Shown here piece after piece: positions 52,618-60,689 of a stretch of 64,000 nucleotides of DNA. The DNA lies in the NCBI RefSeq assembly GCF_033659955.1, contig NZ_JARUJP010000011.1:1-64000 (forward strand), read 5' to 3'. Position numbers and translations under genes: made by a program. The stretch's first letter is position 1; each line of letters starts with the position of its first letter. The notes under the pieces were generated by a model that made no database searches, was not told the DNA's origin, and saw only the letters and a program-made list of their open reading frames with translations. This stretch comes from Clostridium_AM tanneri (lineage in GTDB: Bacteria; Bacillota; Clostridia; Clostridiales; Clostridiaceae).

Positions 52618-53286
52618 ATGGTAAAAATTATTATTATAGAAGATACCGATACTATAAGAGAAGAACTTAGTACTTTTCTAACAAGATATGGTTACTATGT
52701 TGTTGCTCCAACAAGCTTTGAAAATATTATTAATTATACTCTTGGGGAAGCACCGGATTTGGTACTCTTAGACATAAACCTACCTATATTCGATGGATAT
52801 CACATATGTAGAGAAATAAGAAAAAGTTCTGATGTCCCAATAATAGTGGTTACAAGCAGGGATAGTGATATGGATGAACTTATGAGTATGAATTTAGGAG
52901 CTGATGACTTTATCACAAAACCCTATAATACCCAAATTCTTTTGGCAAGAATCGCATCTATACTAAGAAGAATTCAAGGTTCCAATACCCAAGATGTAAT
53001 TTCTTACAATGACTTAAAGCTTAATTTATCAAATGGTACTATTACATACAAAGGCAGTGCTGCAGAGCTAACAAAAAATGAGATTAAAATACTATCCTGT
53101 TTGATTAAGAACAAAGGAAAGATTGTATCTAGAGATGATTTAATGGACTTTATGTGGAGTTCGGAAATTTTTGTGGATGATAATAATTTATCTGTAAATG
53201 TTACAAGACTAAGAAAAAAGCTTGAAGAAGTTGGAATGAAAGATAATATAGAAACTAGACGCGGGCTAGGATATATAATGCCATGA
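52618..53286 (+). CDS. BceR-type response regulator
   Basis: A 222-residue OmpR/PhoB-class regulator. The receiver domain has the phosphoacceptor Asp52 (LLDINLP) and conserved Lys of ITKPYN. The C-terminal winged helix ends in VNVTRLRKKL and TRRGLGYIMP. It starts at ATG 52618 with AAAGGGAG upstream; the in-frame ATG 75 bases earlier has no ribosome site. It overlaps the kinase gene by 4 bp. With the downstream transporter it probably forms a peptide-antibiotic sensing and detoxification module. Confidence 0.92.
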   Translation: MVKIIIIEDTDTIREELSTFLTRYGYYVVAPTSFENIINYTLGEAPDLVLLDINLPIFDGYHICREIRKSSDVPIIVVTSRDSDMDELMSMNLGADDFITKPYNTQILLARIASILRRIQGSNTQDVISYNDLKLNLSNGTITYKGSAAELTKNEIKILSCLIKNKGKIVSRDDLMDFMWSSEIFVDDNNLSVNVTRLRKKLEEVGMKDNIETRRGLGYIMP

Positions 53287-54296
53287 GTATAAAAGATTAT
53301 TTAAAAGATAGATTTGTATTCTTGCTTATTAATCTTATATTGTTCCTTATTATTTGCGGCATTATGCTGCTTATAGATATTAGTGCAAATATAATTCTCT
53401 TAACCTTTTGCATATGGTTTCTTCCTCCGCTTTCCTTTATAACTTTGGAATATACTAAACTAAGCAGATTTTATATTGAGTTAGCAGATGTAATGGATAG
53501 CTTGGATAAAAAATATTTGCTCTCTGAAGTCATAAAAGAACCTGGATTTACAGAAGGCAAATTTATATATAATTTATTAAAGGTAGCTAATAAGGATATG
53601 CATGAACATGTAAAACAATATAGAGACATGCAGAGTGAATATAGAGAATATATAGAAACCTGGGTTCATGAGATAAAGACGCCAATTGCATCTACAAGAT
53701 TAATTATTGAAAACAATCAAAATGAGATTACAAGAAATATTGATTATGAGATTAAGACAATTGAAGGTTACATTGAGCAGGTACTATACTACTCTAGAAG
53801 TAATAATGTAAGCAAAGATTACATTATTAAAGAAATTTCTTTAGCTTCCCTTGTTAAATCCGTGATTAAAAGGAATTCAAGGGATTTTATAAGCAAGAGA
53901 ATATCTATTGATATTGAAGGTGTGGAAGGCTCAGTATATAGTGACACCAAGTGGCTTGAGTTCATATTAAACCAAATAATTGTAAACTCCATTAAATACT
54001 GCAAGGAAAAGGCAGGTAAAGTAAAAATACATTCTATTAGAAATGAAAACAACATAGTACTTAACATTGAAGATAATGGTATAGGTATTATAGATAAAGA
54101 TATAAACAGAGTTTTTGAAAAAGGCTTTACTGGAGAAAATGGCAGAAAGCTTAGAAAGTCTACTGGTATTGGACTTTATTTATGTAAGAAGCTTTGTGAT
54201 CAACTTGGTTTAGGTCTAACTTTAACTTCGCAAGCTGACGAAGGTACAAAGGTCAGTATTATATTTCCCCTAGGCAGAAATAACTTGTTGAATTGA
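53283..54296 (+). CDS. BceS-type intramembrane-sensing histidine kinase
   Basis: A 337-residue kinase with two closely spaced membrane helices (about 12-32 and 36-57) and almost no extracellular loop, typical of kinases that sense through a BceAB-like transporter. The phosphorylated His129 is in TWVHEIKTPI. The ATPase domain shows the N box (IIVNSIKYC), DNGIGI and GRKLRKSTGIGLYL. It is coupled to the regulator by overlap. Confidence 0.92.
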   Translation: MSIKDYLKDRFVFLLINLILFLIICGIMLLIDISANIILLTFCIWFLPPLSFITLEYTKLSRFYIELADVMDSLDKKYLLSEVIKEPGFTEGKFIYNLLKVANKDMHEHVKQYRDMQSEYREYIETWVHEIKTPIASTRLIIENNQNEITRNIDYEIKTIEGYIEQVLYYSRSNNVSKDYIIKEISLASLVKSVIKRNSRDFISKRISIDIEGVEGSVYSDTKWLEFILNQIIVNSIKYCKEKAGKVKIHSIRNENNIVLNIEDNGIGIIDKDINRVFEKGFTGENGRKLRKSTGIGLYLCKKLCDQLGLGLTLTSQADEGTKVSIIFPLGRNNLLN

Positions 54297-54300
54297 TATT

Positions 54301-54348
54301 AAAGGATTTATAGCTATTGCTTGCTGCGATGCTGTGAATCCTTTTTTT
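54301..54348 (+). terminator. Terminator after the two-component genes
   Basis: The outer stem AAAGGATT/AATCCTTT with an inner irregular G+C-rich hairpin is followed by seven T. It separates bceRS-type genes from the exported-protein/transporter unit. Confidence 0.75.
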
Positions 54349-54351
54349 ACA

Positions 54352-54365
54352 TTACAAAAATGTAA
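54352..54365. promoter_or_regulatory. Palindrome upstream of the exported protein and transporter genes
   Basis: TTACAAAAATGTAA, a 14-base palindrome about 130 bases before the exported-protein ATG. A -10-like GATAAT at 54413-54418 has no good -35, which would suit an activated promoter. It is a candidate BceR-type binding site. Confidence 0.5.
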
Positions 54366-54481
54366 CTTTAGTGAAATATAAACGAATATGTATCTGTGAA
54401 AAATTCTAGTAAGATAATAACTGTAGACAGAACATTAATATATGAGATTTACAATTCATTATATACAAGGGGGAATTTACT

Positions 54482-54898
54482 ATGAAAAAACTACTAATAC
54501 CTATACTAGCAGGTATGTTTATAGTTGTTGGGGGTGGCGCTTCTTATAAATACTTTAATGGTCCTAAAATCAAAGAGAGCGCACTAACTAGAAGTATAGA
54601 TTACAAGGGAAAAGCTACTGCACCTTCTACTACATTTAAACCAAAAGATACAGTTTATTTTTCTGCAAAAGGCAAAAAGCTAGCTATTAAAAAGGCGACA
54701 GTTGTATGGTATAAAGGTGAAGTAGCAACGAAGAACAGATTTAAAGTAGAGGAGAATATAGAGATAAACAAATCGGGATACTTTTCTGCTAAACTATCAG
54801 CTCCCGAAGGGCTTGAAGAAGGGCAATATGGTGTAACCATCTATTCCGCGGGTAAAGAGATAATGGAAGGTATGTGGAAATTTGAAGTTAAAAATTAA
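54482..54898 (+). CDS. Small exported or membrane-anchored protein of unknown function
   Basis: A 138-residue protein with a signal-anchor-like N-terminus (KKLLIPILAGMFIVVGGGAS) and a basic, beta-rich extracellular part of about 110 residues with no recognised domain. The end resembles an Ig-like or carrier-type strand pattern (LEEGQYGVTIYSAGKEIMEG). It lies between the Bce-type two-component system and the ABC transporter genes, 62 bases before the latter, so it may be an accessory protein of the resistance module. No homologue is recognised with confidence. Confidence 0.75.
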   Translation: MKKLLIPILAGMFIVVGGGASYKYFNGPKIKESALTRSIDYKGKATAPSTTFKPKDTVYFSAKGKKLAIKKATVVWYKGEVATKNRFKVEENIEINKSGYFSAKLSAPEGLEEGQYGVTIYSAGKEIMEGMWKFEVKN

Positions 54899-54960
54899 AT
54901 AGTTATAAAGCTGGTGTGAAAAATACCAGCTAGACCTATAAATTGATGGAGGGATTATAT

Positions 54961-55728
54961 ATGGAAAGTATATTGAGTGTTGAAAAGATTGAAAAATACT
55001 ATGGAAACAAAGGGAATATTACTAAGGCTATTGATAATATCTCTTTCAAAGTTGATAAGGGAGAGTTTGTTGGCATAATGGGGCCCTCAGGCAGCGGCAA
55101 GACTACTCTTTTAAATTGTATTTCAACTATTGATACTGTTACAACAGGAAACATTATTATAAATAAAAAAGATATTACAACTCTTAAATCAAAGGGATTA
55201 GAAGAATTTAGAAGAGATGAATTAGGGTTTATTTTTCAAGATTTTAATCTTTTAGATACCCTTACTGCTTACGAGAATATAGCCTTGGCGCTAACTATAC
55301 AAAATAGAAAAGCTGCTAAAATAGATTCAGCTATAAAAGAAGTTTCAGAAAAACTTGAAATTACTGATGTACTAAACAAGTACCCTTTTCAAATGTCAGG
55401 AGGACAAAAGCAAAGAGTGGCTTCTGCCAGAGCCTTGGTAACCAAACCTTCGCTTATATTGGCTGATGAGCCTACTGGCGCTTTAGATTCAAAATCCTCG
55501 CGACTTCTTCTAGACTCCTTTGAAAAGTTAAACAAAGAATTTCAGGCTACAATACTTATGGTTACTCATGATGCCTTTACAGCAAGCTATGCTCACAGAA
55601 TTTTGTTTATTAAGGATGGCAGGATCTTTAATGAACTAGTACGTGGAAATGATACAAGAAAGGAATTCTTTAATAAAATAATTGAAGTTGTAACTTTACT
55701 TGGAGGAGATGCAGGCGATGTTTTTTAA
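54961..55728 (+). CDS. BceA-type ABC transporter ATP-binding protein
   Basis: A 255-residue ATPase of the MacB/LolD/BceA group. It has Walker A GPSGSGKTT (41-49), the signature MSGGQKQR, Walker B ILADEPTGALDSKS and the switch His in VTHD. It energises the FtsX-type permease encoded next. The start is ATG 54961; ATGGAGGGATT upstream contains the ribosome site, so the ATG further upstream is not used. It overlaps the permease gene. Confidence 0.93.
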   Translation: MESILSVEKIEKYYGNKGNITKAIDNISFKVDKGEFVGIMGPSGSGKTTLLNCISTIDTVTTGNIIINKKDITTLKSKGLEEFRRDELGFIFQDFNLLDTLTAYENIALALTIQNRKAAKIDSAIKEVSEKLEITDVLNKYPFQMSGGQKQRVASARALVTKPSLILADEPTGALDSKSSRLLLDSFEKLNKEFQATILMVTHDAFTASYAHRILFIKDGRIFNELVRGNDTRKEFFNKIIEVVTLLGGDAGDVF

Positions 55729-57742
55729 AATAGCAATGAATAATGTAAAAAGAAGTTTTAAAGATTATTCTATATATTTTCTAACCTTAACTTTTGCTGT
55801 ATGCATATTCTATAGTTTTAATTCTATTGAGGCTCAAACATCATTGCTTGAGATTGGAAAGAGCACTAAAACTTATGTAGCAACCTTAAATAAGCTTATA
55901 GCAGGAACATCTGTATTTGTATCCTTTATTTTAGGTGGGCTTATAATTTATGCTAATAATTTTTTAATAAAAAAGCGCAAAAAGGAATTAGGAATATATA
56001 TGACATTAGGTATGTCAAAGGGTAAAATTTCAAGGATTTTAATACTGGAAACTTTTTTAATCGGTCTATTGTCTCTGGCCGCCGGAGTTTTACTTGGTAT
56101 TATAGTTTCCCAAGGCTTATCAGTTATTACAGCGAAGCTTTTAGTAGTTGATATGAATAAATACAGATTTATTGTATCAATAAGCGCAATAATTAAATCT
56201 TCTATTTACTTTGGAATAATATTTCTTCTAGTGATGATATTCAACCAGATTATTATTTCTAAGTATAAGCTTATTGACATGTTAAATGCCACAAAGAAAA
56301 ATGAAGACATAAAGCTGAAAAATCCTGTTGTTTCAATAGTTATATTTCTTCTGTCCGCAGCAGCACTTATAGCAGCTTACAGCATGGTGTTAAAGATTGG
56401 AGTAGCTCCTGATAACACTACTTTTATGGCTTCCATACTACTGGGAGTTATAGGAACCCTAATGTGCTTTTACAGTCTTTCTAGCTTTTTAATCAATGTG
56501 TTGCAAAAGAGCAAAAAAATATATCTTAAAAACTTAAATATATTTATACTCAGACAAATAAACAATAAGATAACTACTAACTTTTTATCAATGACCACAA
56601 TATGCCTTATGCTTTTTTTAACTATTACGCTTTTATTCACCATGTTTGGCTATAAAGGCACTTTAGATACAATGCTTAAGGGAAATACTTCTTTTGATGC
56701 TTCAGCTAAATTAGATATTAATATAAAAGATCAAAAGATAAAGGATATTAAAGAATCTCTTGAGAAAGCAAATTTTAAATTTGAGCCTAACGAAAAACAT
56801 GTGTTTTTTACTGAATATAAGCTTGAGCTTTCTCTAAACGATTTATTAAGCAAGTATTTAAGCAAAAAAGAGCAAAGAGAACTTCAGTTAAATTATACAG
56901 ATGGTCCTATATCAGCTGTAAAAGTTTCAGAATATAATTCAATAAGACAGCTTTTGGGGCAGCAACCCGTAAGTTTAAAGGATAATGAGATTTTAGTTGT
57001 ATCCAACTATGAGAAGACTATCAATGCCTTCGATATATTTATGAAAAATGAAAACTCTGCAGTTATAGCGAATAAAACTTATAGCATTAAGAATAAAGCA
57101 TCAATAAAAGAAAATATAATTAGTTCAAAAGCTAGTTTGGAATTCCTTTATTTTATAATCCCTGACAACTTTCAAGGAACCTTGAAGCCGCAGGCATCGT
57201 CCTTTAATGCAATTTTCCAAGGGAATGATTATGAAAAGTCTAAGGAGAGGTTCTCCGATTTATTTGCTGAGCTTGAAAAGTATAGATATGAAAAGGATGA
57301 CTTTATGCTTGTCTATGGAAATACAGTAGAACAGCTTTATGCAAGCGTATATGGTCCATCAGCTCTTATTGTATTTCTGGGCATATACTTAGGTATAGTA
57401 TTTTTGATATCTAGTGCTGCAGTACTAGCCTTACAGCAGTTATCAGAAGCAAGCGACAGTCTGCATAGATATAATTCTCTTAAGAAAATCGGTGCTACTG
57501 AAAAGATGATAAATAAATCAATACTAGTACAGACCCTTATATACTTTATGGTGCCTTTAAGCTTGGCAATCATACATTCAGCCGTTGGAATAACTGTGAC
57601 GAATAAAATGCTTAGGACTGAAAATAAAAGCATTTTTCAAGGCTCTTCCCTCATGATAGCCTTAGCGCTTATTGTAATATATGGTGGATATTTTTATGCA
57701 ACTTATTTTAGCTTTAAAAGAATAGTTAAAACTAGCAATTAG
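55718..57742 (+). CDS. BceB-type ABC transporter permease
   Basis: A 674-residue FtsX-family permease with about ten membrane helices and a large extracellular domain (about residues 315-545) between helices VII and VIII, as in BceB-type peptide-antibiotic detoxification and sensing transporters. The start is ATG 55718 behind TTGGAGGAGATGC, 11 bp inside the ATPase gene; TTG 55700 would include the ribosome site. With BceS it likely forms the flux-sensing complex. The antibiotic is not predictable from sequence. Confidence 0.92.
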   Translation: MFFKIAMNNVKRSFKDYSIYFLTLTFAVCIFYSFNSIEAQTSLLEIGKSTKTYVATLNKLIAGTSVFVSFILGGLIIYANNFLIKKRKKELGIYMTLGMSKGKISRILILETFLIGLLSLAAGVLLGIIVSQGLSVITAKLLVVDMNKYRFIVSISAIIKSSIYFGIIFLLVMIFNQIIISKYKLIDMLNATKKNEDIKLKNPVVSIVIFLLSAAALIAAYSMVLKIGVAPDNTTFMASILLGVIGTLMCFYSLSSFLINVLQKSKKIYLKNLNIFILRQINNKITTNFLSMTTICLMLFLTITLLFTMFGYKGTLDTMLKGNTSFDASAKLDINIKDQKIKDIKESLEKANFKFEPNEKHVFFTEYKLELSLNDLLSKYLSKKEQRELQLNYTDGPISAVKVSEYNSIRQLLGQQPVSLKDNEILVVSNYEKTINAFDIFMKNENSAVIANKTYSIKNKASIKENIISSKASLEFLYFIIPDNFQGTLKPQASSFNAIFQGNDYEKSKERFSDLFAELEKYRYEKDDFMLVYGNTVEQLYASVYGPSALIVFLGIYLGIVFLISSAAVLALQQLSEASDSLHRYNSLKKIGATEKMINKSILVQTLIYFMVPLSLAIIHSAVGITVTNKMLRTENKSIFQGSSLMIALALIVIYGGYFYATYFSFKRIVKTSN

Positions 57743-57755
57743 TATATAGAATTAT

Positions 57756-57784
57756 AAAGCAGGGTTCATTGTAACCCTGCTTTT
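57756..57784 (+). terminator. Terminator of the Bce-type transporter unit
   Basis: The stem AAAGCAGGGTT/AACCCTGCTTT with a 6-base loop and TTTTC lies 14 bases after the permease stop codon. Confidence 0.92.
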
Positions 57785-57837
57785 CTGTTATAACCACGTT
57801 AATATAAATTGCAAGTCATATACCGTTGATAAAAAGC

Positions 57838-57885
57838 CTATGTCATTTTATAGTACAGTTCACCTTGAATGATTTTAGTTCTATA
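57838..57885 (-). pseudogene. Remnant of a second rlmH 3' end
   Basis: On the minus strand the last 15 codons read YRTKIIQGELYYKMT and stop. They align with the C-terminus of the intact RlmH upstream (YRGFRIINGEPYHK). The in-frame sequence before it has a stop codon, so only this tail is left. It lies about 70 bases downstream of the intact rlmH stop. A tandem duplication followed by decay is the simplest explanation. Confidence 0.55.
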
Positions 57886-57955
57886 TTAAATATCATGGTT
57901 TTTTAGATGATATCAATGATTTATAAGAGGTTACAAAATTTAATATAAACCTCCT

Positions 57956-58435
57956 TTACTTATGGTACGGTTCACCATTAATTATTCTGAACCCTCTATA
58001 AACTTGCTCTAGTAGAATAACCCTCATAAGCTGGTGGGGAAAAGTCATTTTGGAAAAACAAAGACTGAAATCTGCTCTGTCTAAAACTGCCTTAGAAAGT
58101 CCAAGGGAGCCACCTATAATAAAAGCTATGTTACTATTACCTCTGACACCAGAATCTTTTATAAAGCTTGCTAGTTCCTCAGAGGAGAGCATCTTACCCT
58201 TAAGGTCTAATGTTACTACGAACATATTATCTTTTATATGCCTTAGTATATTTAATCCTTCTTTCTCTTTTATCATAAATTCTTCTTTTTGAGAGGCATT
58301 GTCGGGTGTCTTTTCATCAGGAATCTCTATAATATCAAGTTTACAGTATCTTGATAGACGCTTAGAATATTCATCTATAGCTTGCTTTAAATACTTTTCC
58401 TTAAGTTTGCCTACACATATTGTGGATATGTTCAT
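57956..58435 (-). CDS. rlmH: 23S rRNA (pseudouridine-1915-N3)-methyltransferase
   Basis: A 159-residue SPOUT methyltransferase. The C-terminal knot has IAFIIGGSLGLS for SAM binding and MTFPHQLMRVILLEQVYRGFRI. It methylates pseudouridine 1915 in helix 69 of 23S rRNA. Its neighbours (SEC-C protein, CxxH/CxxC protein, GerM lipoprotein, WalJ, MurA) form a conserved clostridial housekeeping block. Confidence 0.95.
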   Translation of the reverse strand: MNISTICVGKLKEKYLKQAIDEYSKRLSRYCKLDIIEIPDEKTPDNASQKEEFMIKEKEGLNILRHIKDNMFVVTLDLKGKMLSSEELASFIKDSGVRGNSNIAFIIGGSLGLSKAVLDRADFSLCFSKMTFPHQLMRVILLEQVYRGFRIINGEPYHK

Positions 58436-58500
58436 AACTTTATCTCCAATCTGTTAATAAATTTTAATGATTTCATAAAATTTGTTTATAACATAAGTAA

Positions 58501-58530
58501 AAAATCCTTACACAATAGTGTAAGGATTTT
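58501..58530 (-). terminator. Terminator after the SEC-C gene
   Basis: Perfect 13-bp arms AAAATCCTTACAC/GTGTAAGGATTTT with a 4-base loop; the minus-strand tail is TTTTTTAC. It lies between the SEC-C gene and rlmH. Confidence 0.88.
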
Positions 58531-58537
58531 AATTAAA

Positions 58538-59041
58538 TTAAGCGTTTTTTCCGCAACATTGCTTATACTTTTTGCCACTTCCACATGGACAAGGATCATT
58601 TCTTCCTACCTTGTTTTTGTTGACAATAGTCTTAGAAGCTACCCAGCTTTGACGAATTTCTTTTCTTTTCTCTGGTGAGAATATAGCTTCCCATTGAGGA
58701 AGTCCATAAAGATAATCAGCCTTAGCATCTAGCATGTTAAAGTATAATTTTTCAAAGTTTACTTTAGCATTGATTTCAGAAGTTTCTTCTAAGTTTTCAA
58801 GATCTAAAGACTCTACAAGACTATCATTTATTCCATCAAGGAATCCCATGAAAAATACAGTTGTTGTTTCGTATTTTTCAGCTAAGTCTTTTATAGTGCC
58901 ATTTATAGCGTCATTATGTTCAGCTAAAAGTTTAGAATAAATATGCTTTTCAATAGAACCATATTCTTTCCAAAATTCAGCCTCTCCTCTAGTCTTTACA
59001 AATTCTATAACCATATCTGTCCAGTTTTTATACAAACTCAT
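58538..59041 (-). CDS. SEC-C metal-binding domain protein
   Basis: A 167-residue helical protein with a C-terminal SEC-C zinc motif (VGRNDPCPCGSGKKYKQCCG) like the tail of SecA. The rest is not recognised. Such stand-alone SEC-C proteins are common in clostridia and have no assigned role. The start is ATG 59041 behind AAGGAG; the in-frame start 39 bases upstream would include this site. Confidence 0.85.
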   Translation of the reverse strand: MSLYKNWTDMVIEFVKTRGEAEFWKEYGSIEKHIYSKLLAEHNDAINGTIKDLAEKYETTTVFFMGFLDGINDSLVESLDLENLEETSEINAKVNFEKLYFNMLDAKADYLYGLPQWEAIFSPEKRKEIRQSWVASKTIVNKNKVGRNDPCPCGSGKKYKQCCGKNA

Positions 59042-59158
59042 AGTAAATTCTCCTTTTGAAAATATATTATTATTTAACAATATACATTACTTCAAATATT
59101 ATAATAAAAATTATAATATTTTTCAACAACTTTTGTTATAATCAACGTATATTAGTCA

Positions 59159-59320
59159 TTAACTAGGTAGCTTAAGAACATATTCTGCTTTCTTATTACA
59201 ATAGCTGCATTTACTGTCCTCTGACTTCTCTAAGCAAGGAAATGTTTCTTTTTCTACTAAAAAGTCATCAAATGCCATGTCAACATGATCCTCACAACAA
59301 TATTTATTTTCTTTTAACAT
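59159..59320 (-). CDS. CxxH/CxxC small protein (BA_5709 type)
   Basis: A 53-residue protein: it begins MLKENKYCCEDHVDMAFDDF, then has a Cys at residue 29 and CSYCNKKAEYVLKLPS at the end. The YCCEDHVDMA and CxYC pattern matches the small CxxH/CxxC family, a likely zinc-binding protein of unknown function. It starts within the last codons of the GerM gene (17-bp overlap), with AAAGGATG nine bases before the ATG. Confidence 0.82.
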   Translation of the reverse strand: MLKENKYCCEDHVDMAFDDFLVEKETFPCLEKSEDSKCSYCNKKAEYVLKLPS

Positions 59321-59870
59321 TCAACAGGTCATCCTTTCCTAGTGGTTTGGATAAATCATAGTGGCCTCCCCAAAGTTCTGTATCTTTATTGTCTATTAAA
59401 ATTTTCACCTTTTCAACAGAAGAAATCTGGGTTAGGGACCAAATAATGCTTTTAAGGGATGTTTCTGCTTTTAGTGGGGTCATTGCTACATTTGCCTCTT
59501 TGCTAAGATTAACATAACCAATGTTGTCTTTTATTGAAAAACTTATTAGTCTAGTCTCCTTAGGTAAAACTGGCTTAAGATTGCTTTTCACTGAAGGTCC
59601 TTTAATCAATTGGTTAACAATAGTTTCACCAAATATTTCATCCTTTTTCATGACCCTTTCTTCTTTAGAAATCTCTGAATTAATATTATCTTTAGAAGAA
59701 TCAAAATAAATATTCAGGTCTAATAAATTATCTTTTTCTTTTGATAATACAATCTGCTTCTCTTTTTCAGTCGAATTAAGGCTTAAACTATCTTTCTTTT
59801 CGCATCCAGTTAGGCTTAATGTTGAAAACATTATTGTAGAACAGATAAATAGACCAAAAATCTTTTTCAT
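59304..59870 (-). CDS. GerM-domain lipoprotein
   Basis: A 188-residue lipoprotein. The signal peptide ends in the lipobox LTGC (about residue 23). The C-terminal half is a GerM/spore-germination domain (ETIVNQLIKGPSVKSNLKPV, INYVNLS-like DNIGYVNLSKEANVAM, SSVEKVKILIDNKD). GerM proteins act in sporulation and germination in Bacillus. The start is ATG 59870 behind AGGTGAGG. It lies four bases after the end of the WalJ-type gene region, in one operon. Confidence 0.85.
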   Translation of the reverse strand: MKKIFGLFICSTIMFSTLSLTGCEKKDSLSLNSTEKEKQIVLSKEKDNLLDLNIYFDSSKDNINSEISKEERVMKKDEIFGETIVNQLIKGPSVKSNLKPVLPKETRLISFSIKDNIGYVNLSKEANVAMTPLKAETSLKSIIWSLTQISSVEKVKILIDNKDTELWGGHYDLSKPLGKDDLLNVKRK

Positions 59871-59883
59871 ATTCCTCACCTTT

Positions 59884-60669
59884 TTAGAATTCTATATAGT
59901 TGCTTGGCATATCTCGCTTTGCCATATATAAAGATAAATCTTTATCCAACTTAACATTGGAGTCATTTAATACATTTACTACAGTCTGATATGCAAGCTC
60001 AGGGTAATTATTTGTTTTACTTAGATGACCTAAGATTACCTTTTTAAACTTATTATTTGTAATACCTACTACAGCTTTTCCGCAATCTTCATTGGATAGA
60101 TGACCAATATTGCTTAGGATTCTTCTCTTTAGATTATAAGGATAAGGTCCAAACTTCAGCATTTGAACATCATGGTTGCTTTCTAGAAGTATTACATCAG
60201 CGTCTTCCAATATTTTTTGCACCTCATTAGAAAACTCACCTAAATCTGTTGCTACACATGCCTTTTTATTTTTACTTATCAGTGAATATCCAGAAGGATC
60301 AGCCGCATCATGAGATATTTTATAGCTAATTACATCCATGTCTTTAATATTTACATAACTATTATCAATTATTTTAATGTTATGTTCTTTTATTTTACCT
60401 ACGGTTTTTGACATAGCATTCCAGGTAGATAAATTTGCGTATACAGGAATATCATATTTTCTCGATAGCACACCTACGCCTTTTGTATGATCAGTATGTT
60501 CATGGGTAACAAATATTCCATCAATATTTGTTGGATTTTGTCCAATATCTACGAGAGCCTTTTCAATACTTTTCCCTGGAAGTCCAGCATCTATTAAAAC
60601 TTTAGCACCGTCAGATGATACAAATATGCTATTTCCACTACTACCACTATATAAAGGACAAAAAATCAT
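59884..60669 (-). CDS. WalJ/YycJ-type metallo-beta-lactamase-fold hydrolase
   Basis: A 261-residue MBL-fold protein with the metal motif THEHTDHTKGVGVL, plus SHDAADPSGYSL and the distal VILGHLSKTNN. YycJ/WalJ proteins are DNA or nucleic-acid hydrolases that help coordinate replication and cell wall synthesis in firmicutes. The usual linkage with walRK is absent here; instead murA is directly upstream (20 bases). Confidence 0.88.
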   Translation of the reverse strand: MIFCPLYSGSSGNSIFVSSDGAKVLIDAGLPGKSIEKALVDIGQNPTNIDGIFVTHEHTDHTKGVGVLSRKYDIPVYANLSTWNAMSKTVGKIKEHNIKIIDNSYVNIKDMDVISYKISHDAADPSGYSLISKNKKACVATDLGEFSNEVQKILEDADVILLESNHDVQMLKFGPYPYNLKRRILSNIGHLSNEDCGKAVVGITNNKFKKVILGHLSKTNNYPELAYQTVVNVLNDSNVKLDKDLSLYMAKRDMPSNYIEF

Positions 60670-60689
60670 AGCAATTCTCCTATCTAGAG

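Noticed and set aside
57900..57955. AAAGGAGG sequence just after rlmH on the minus strand as a ribosome site for another gene
   Set aside because: The possible starts behind it run into stop codons within a few codons; it is better explained as part of the decayed rlmH duplicate region.
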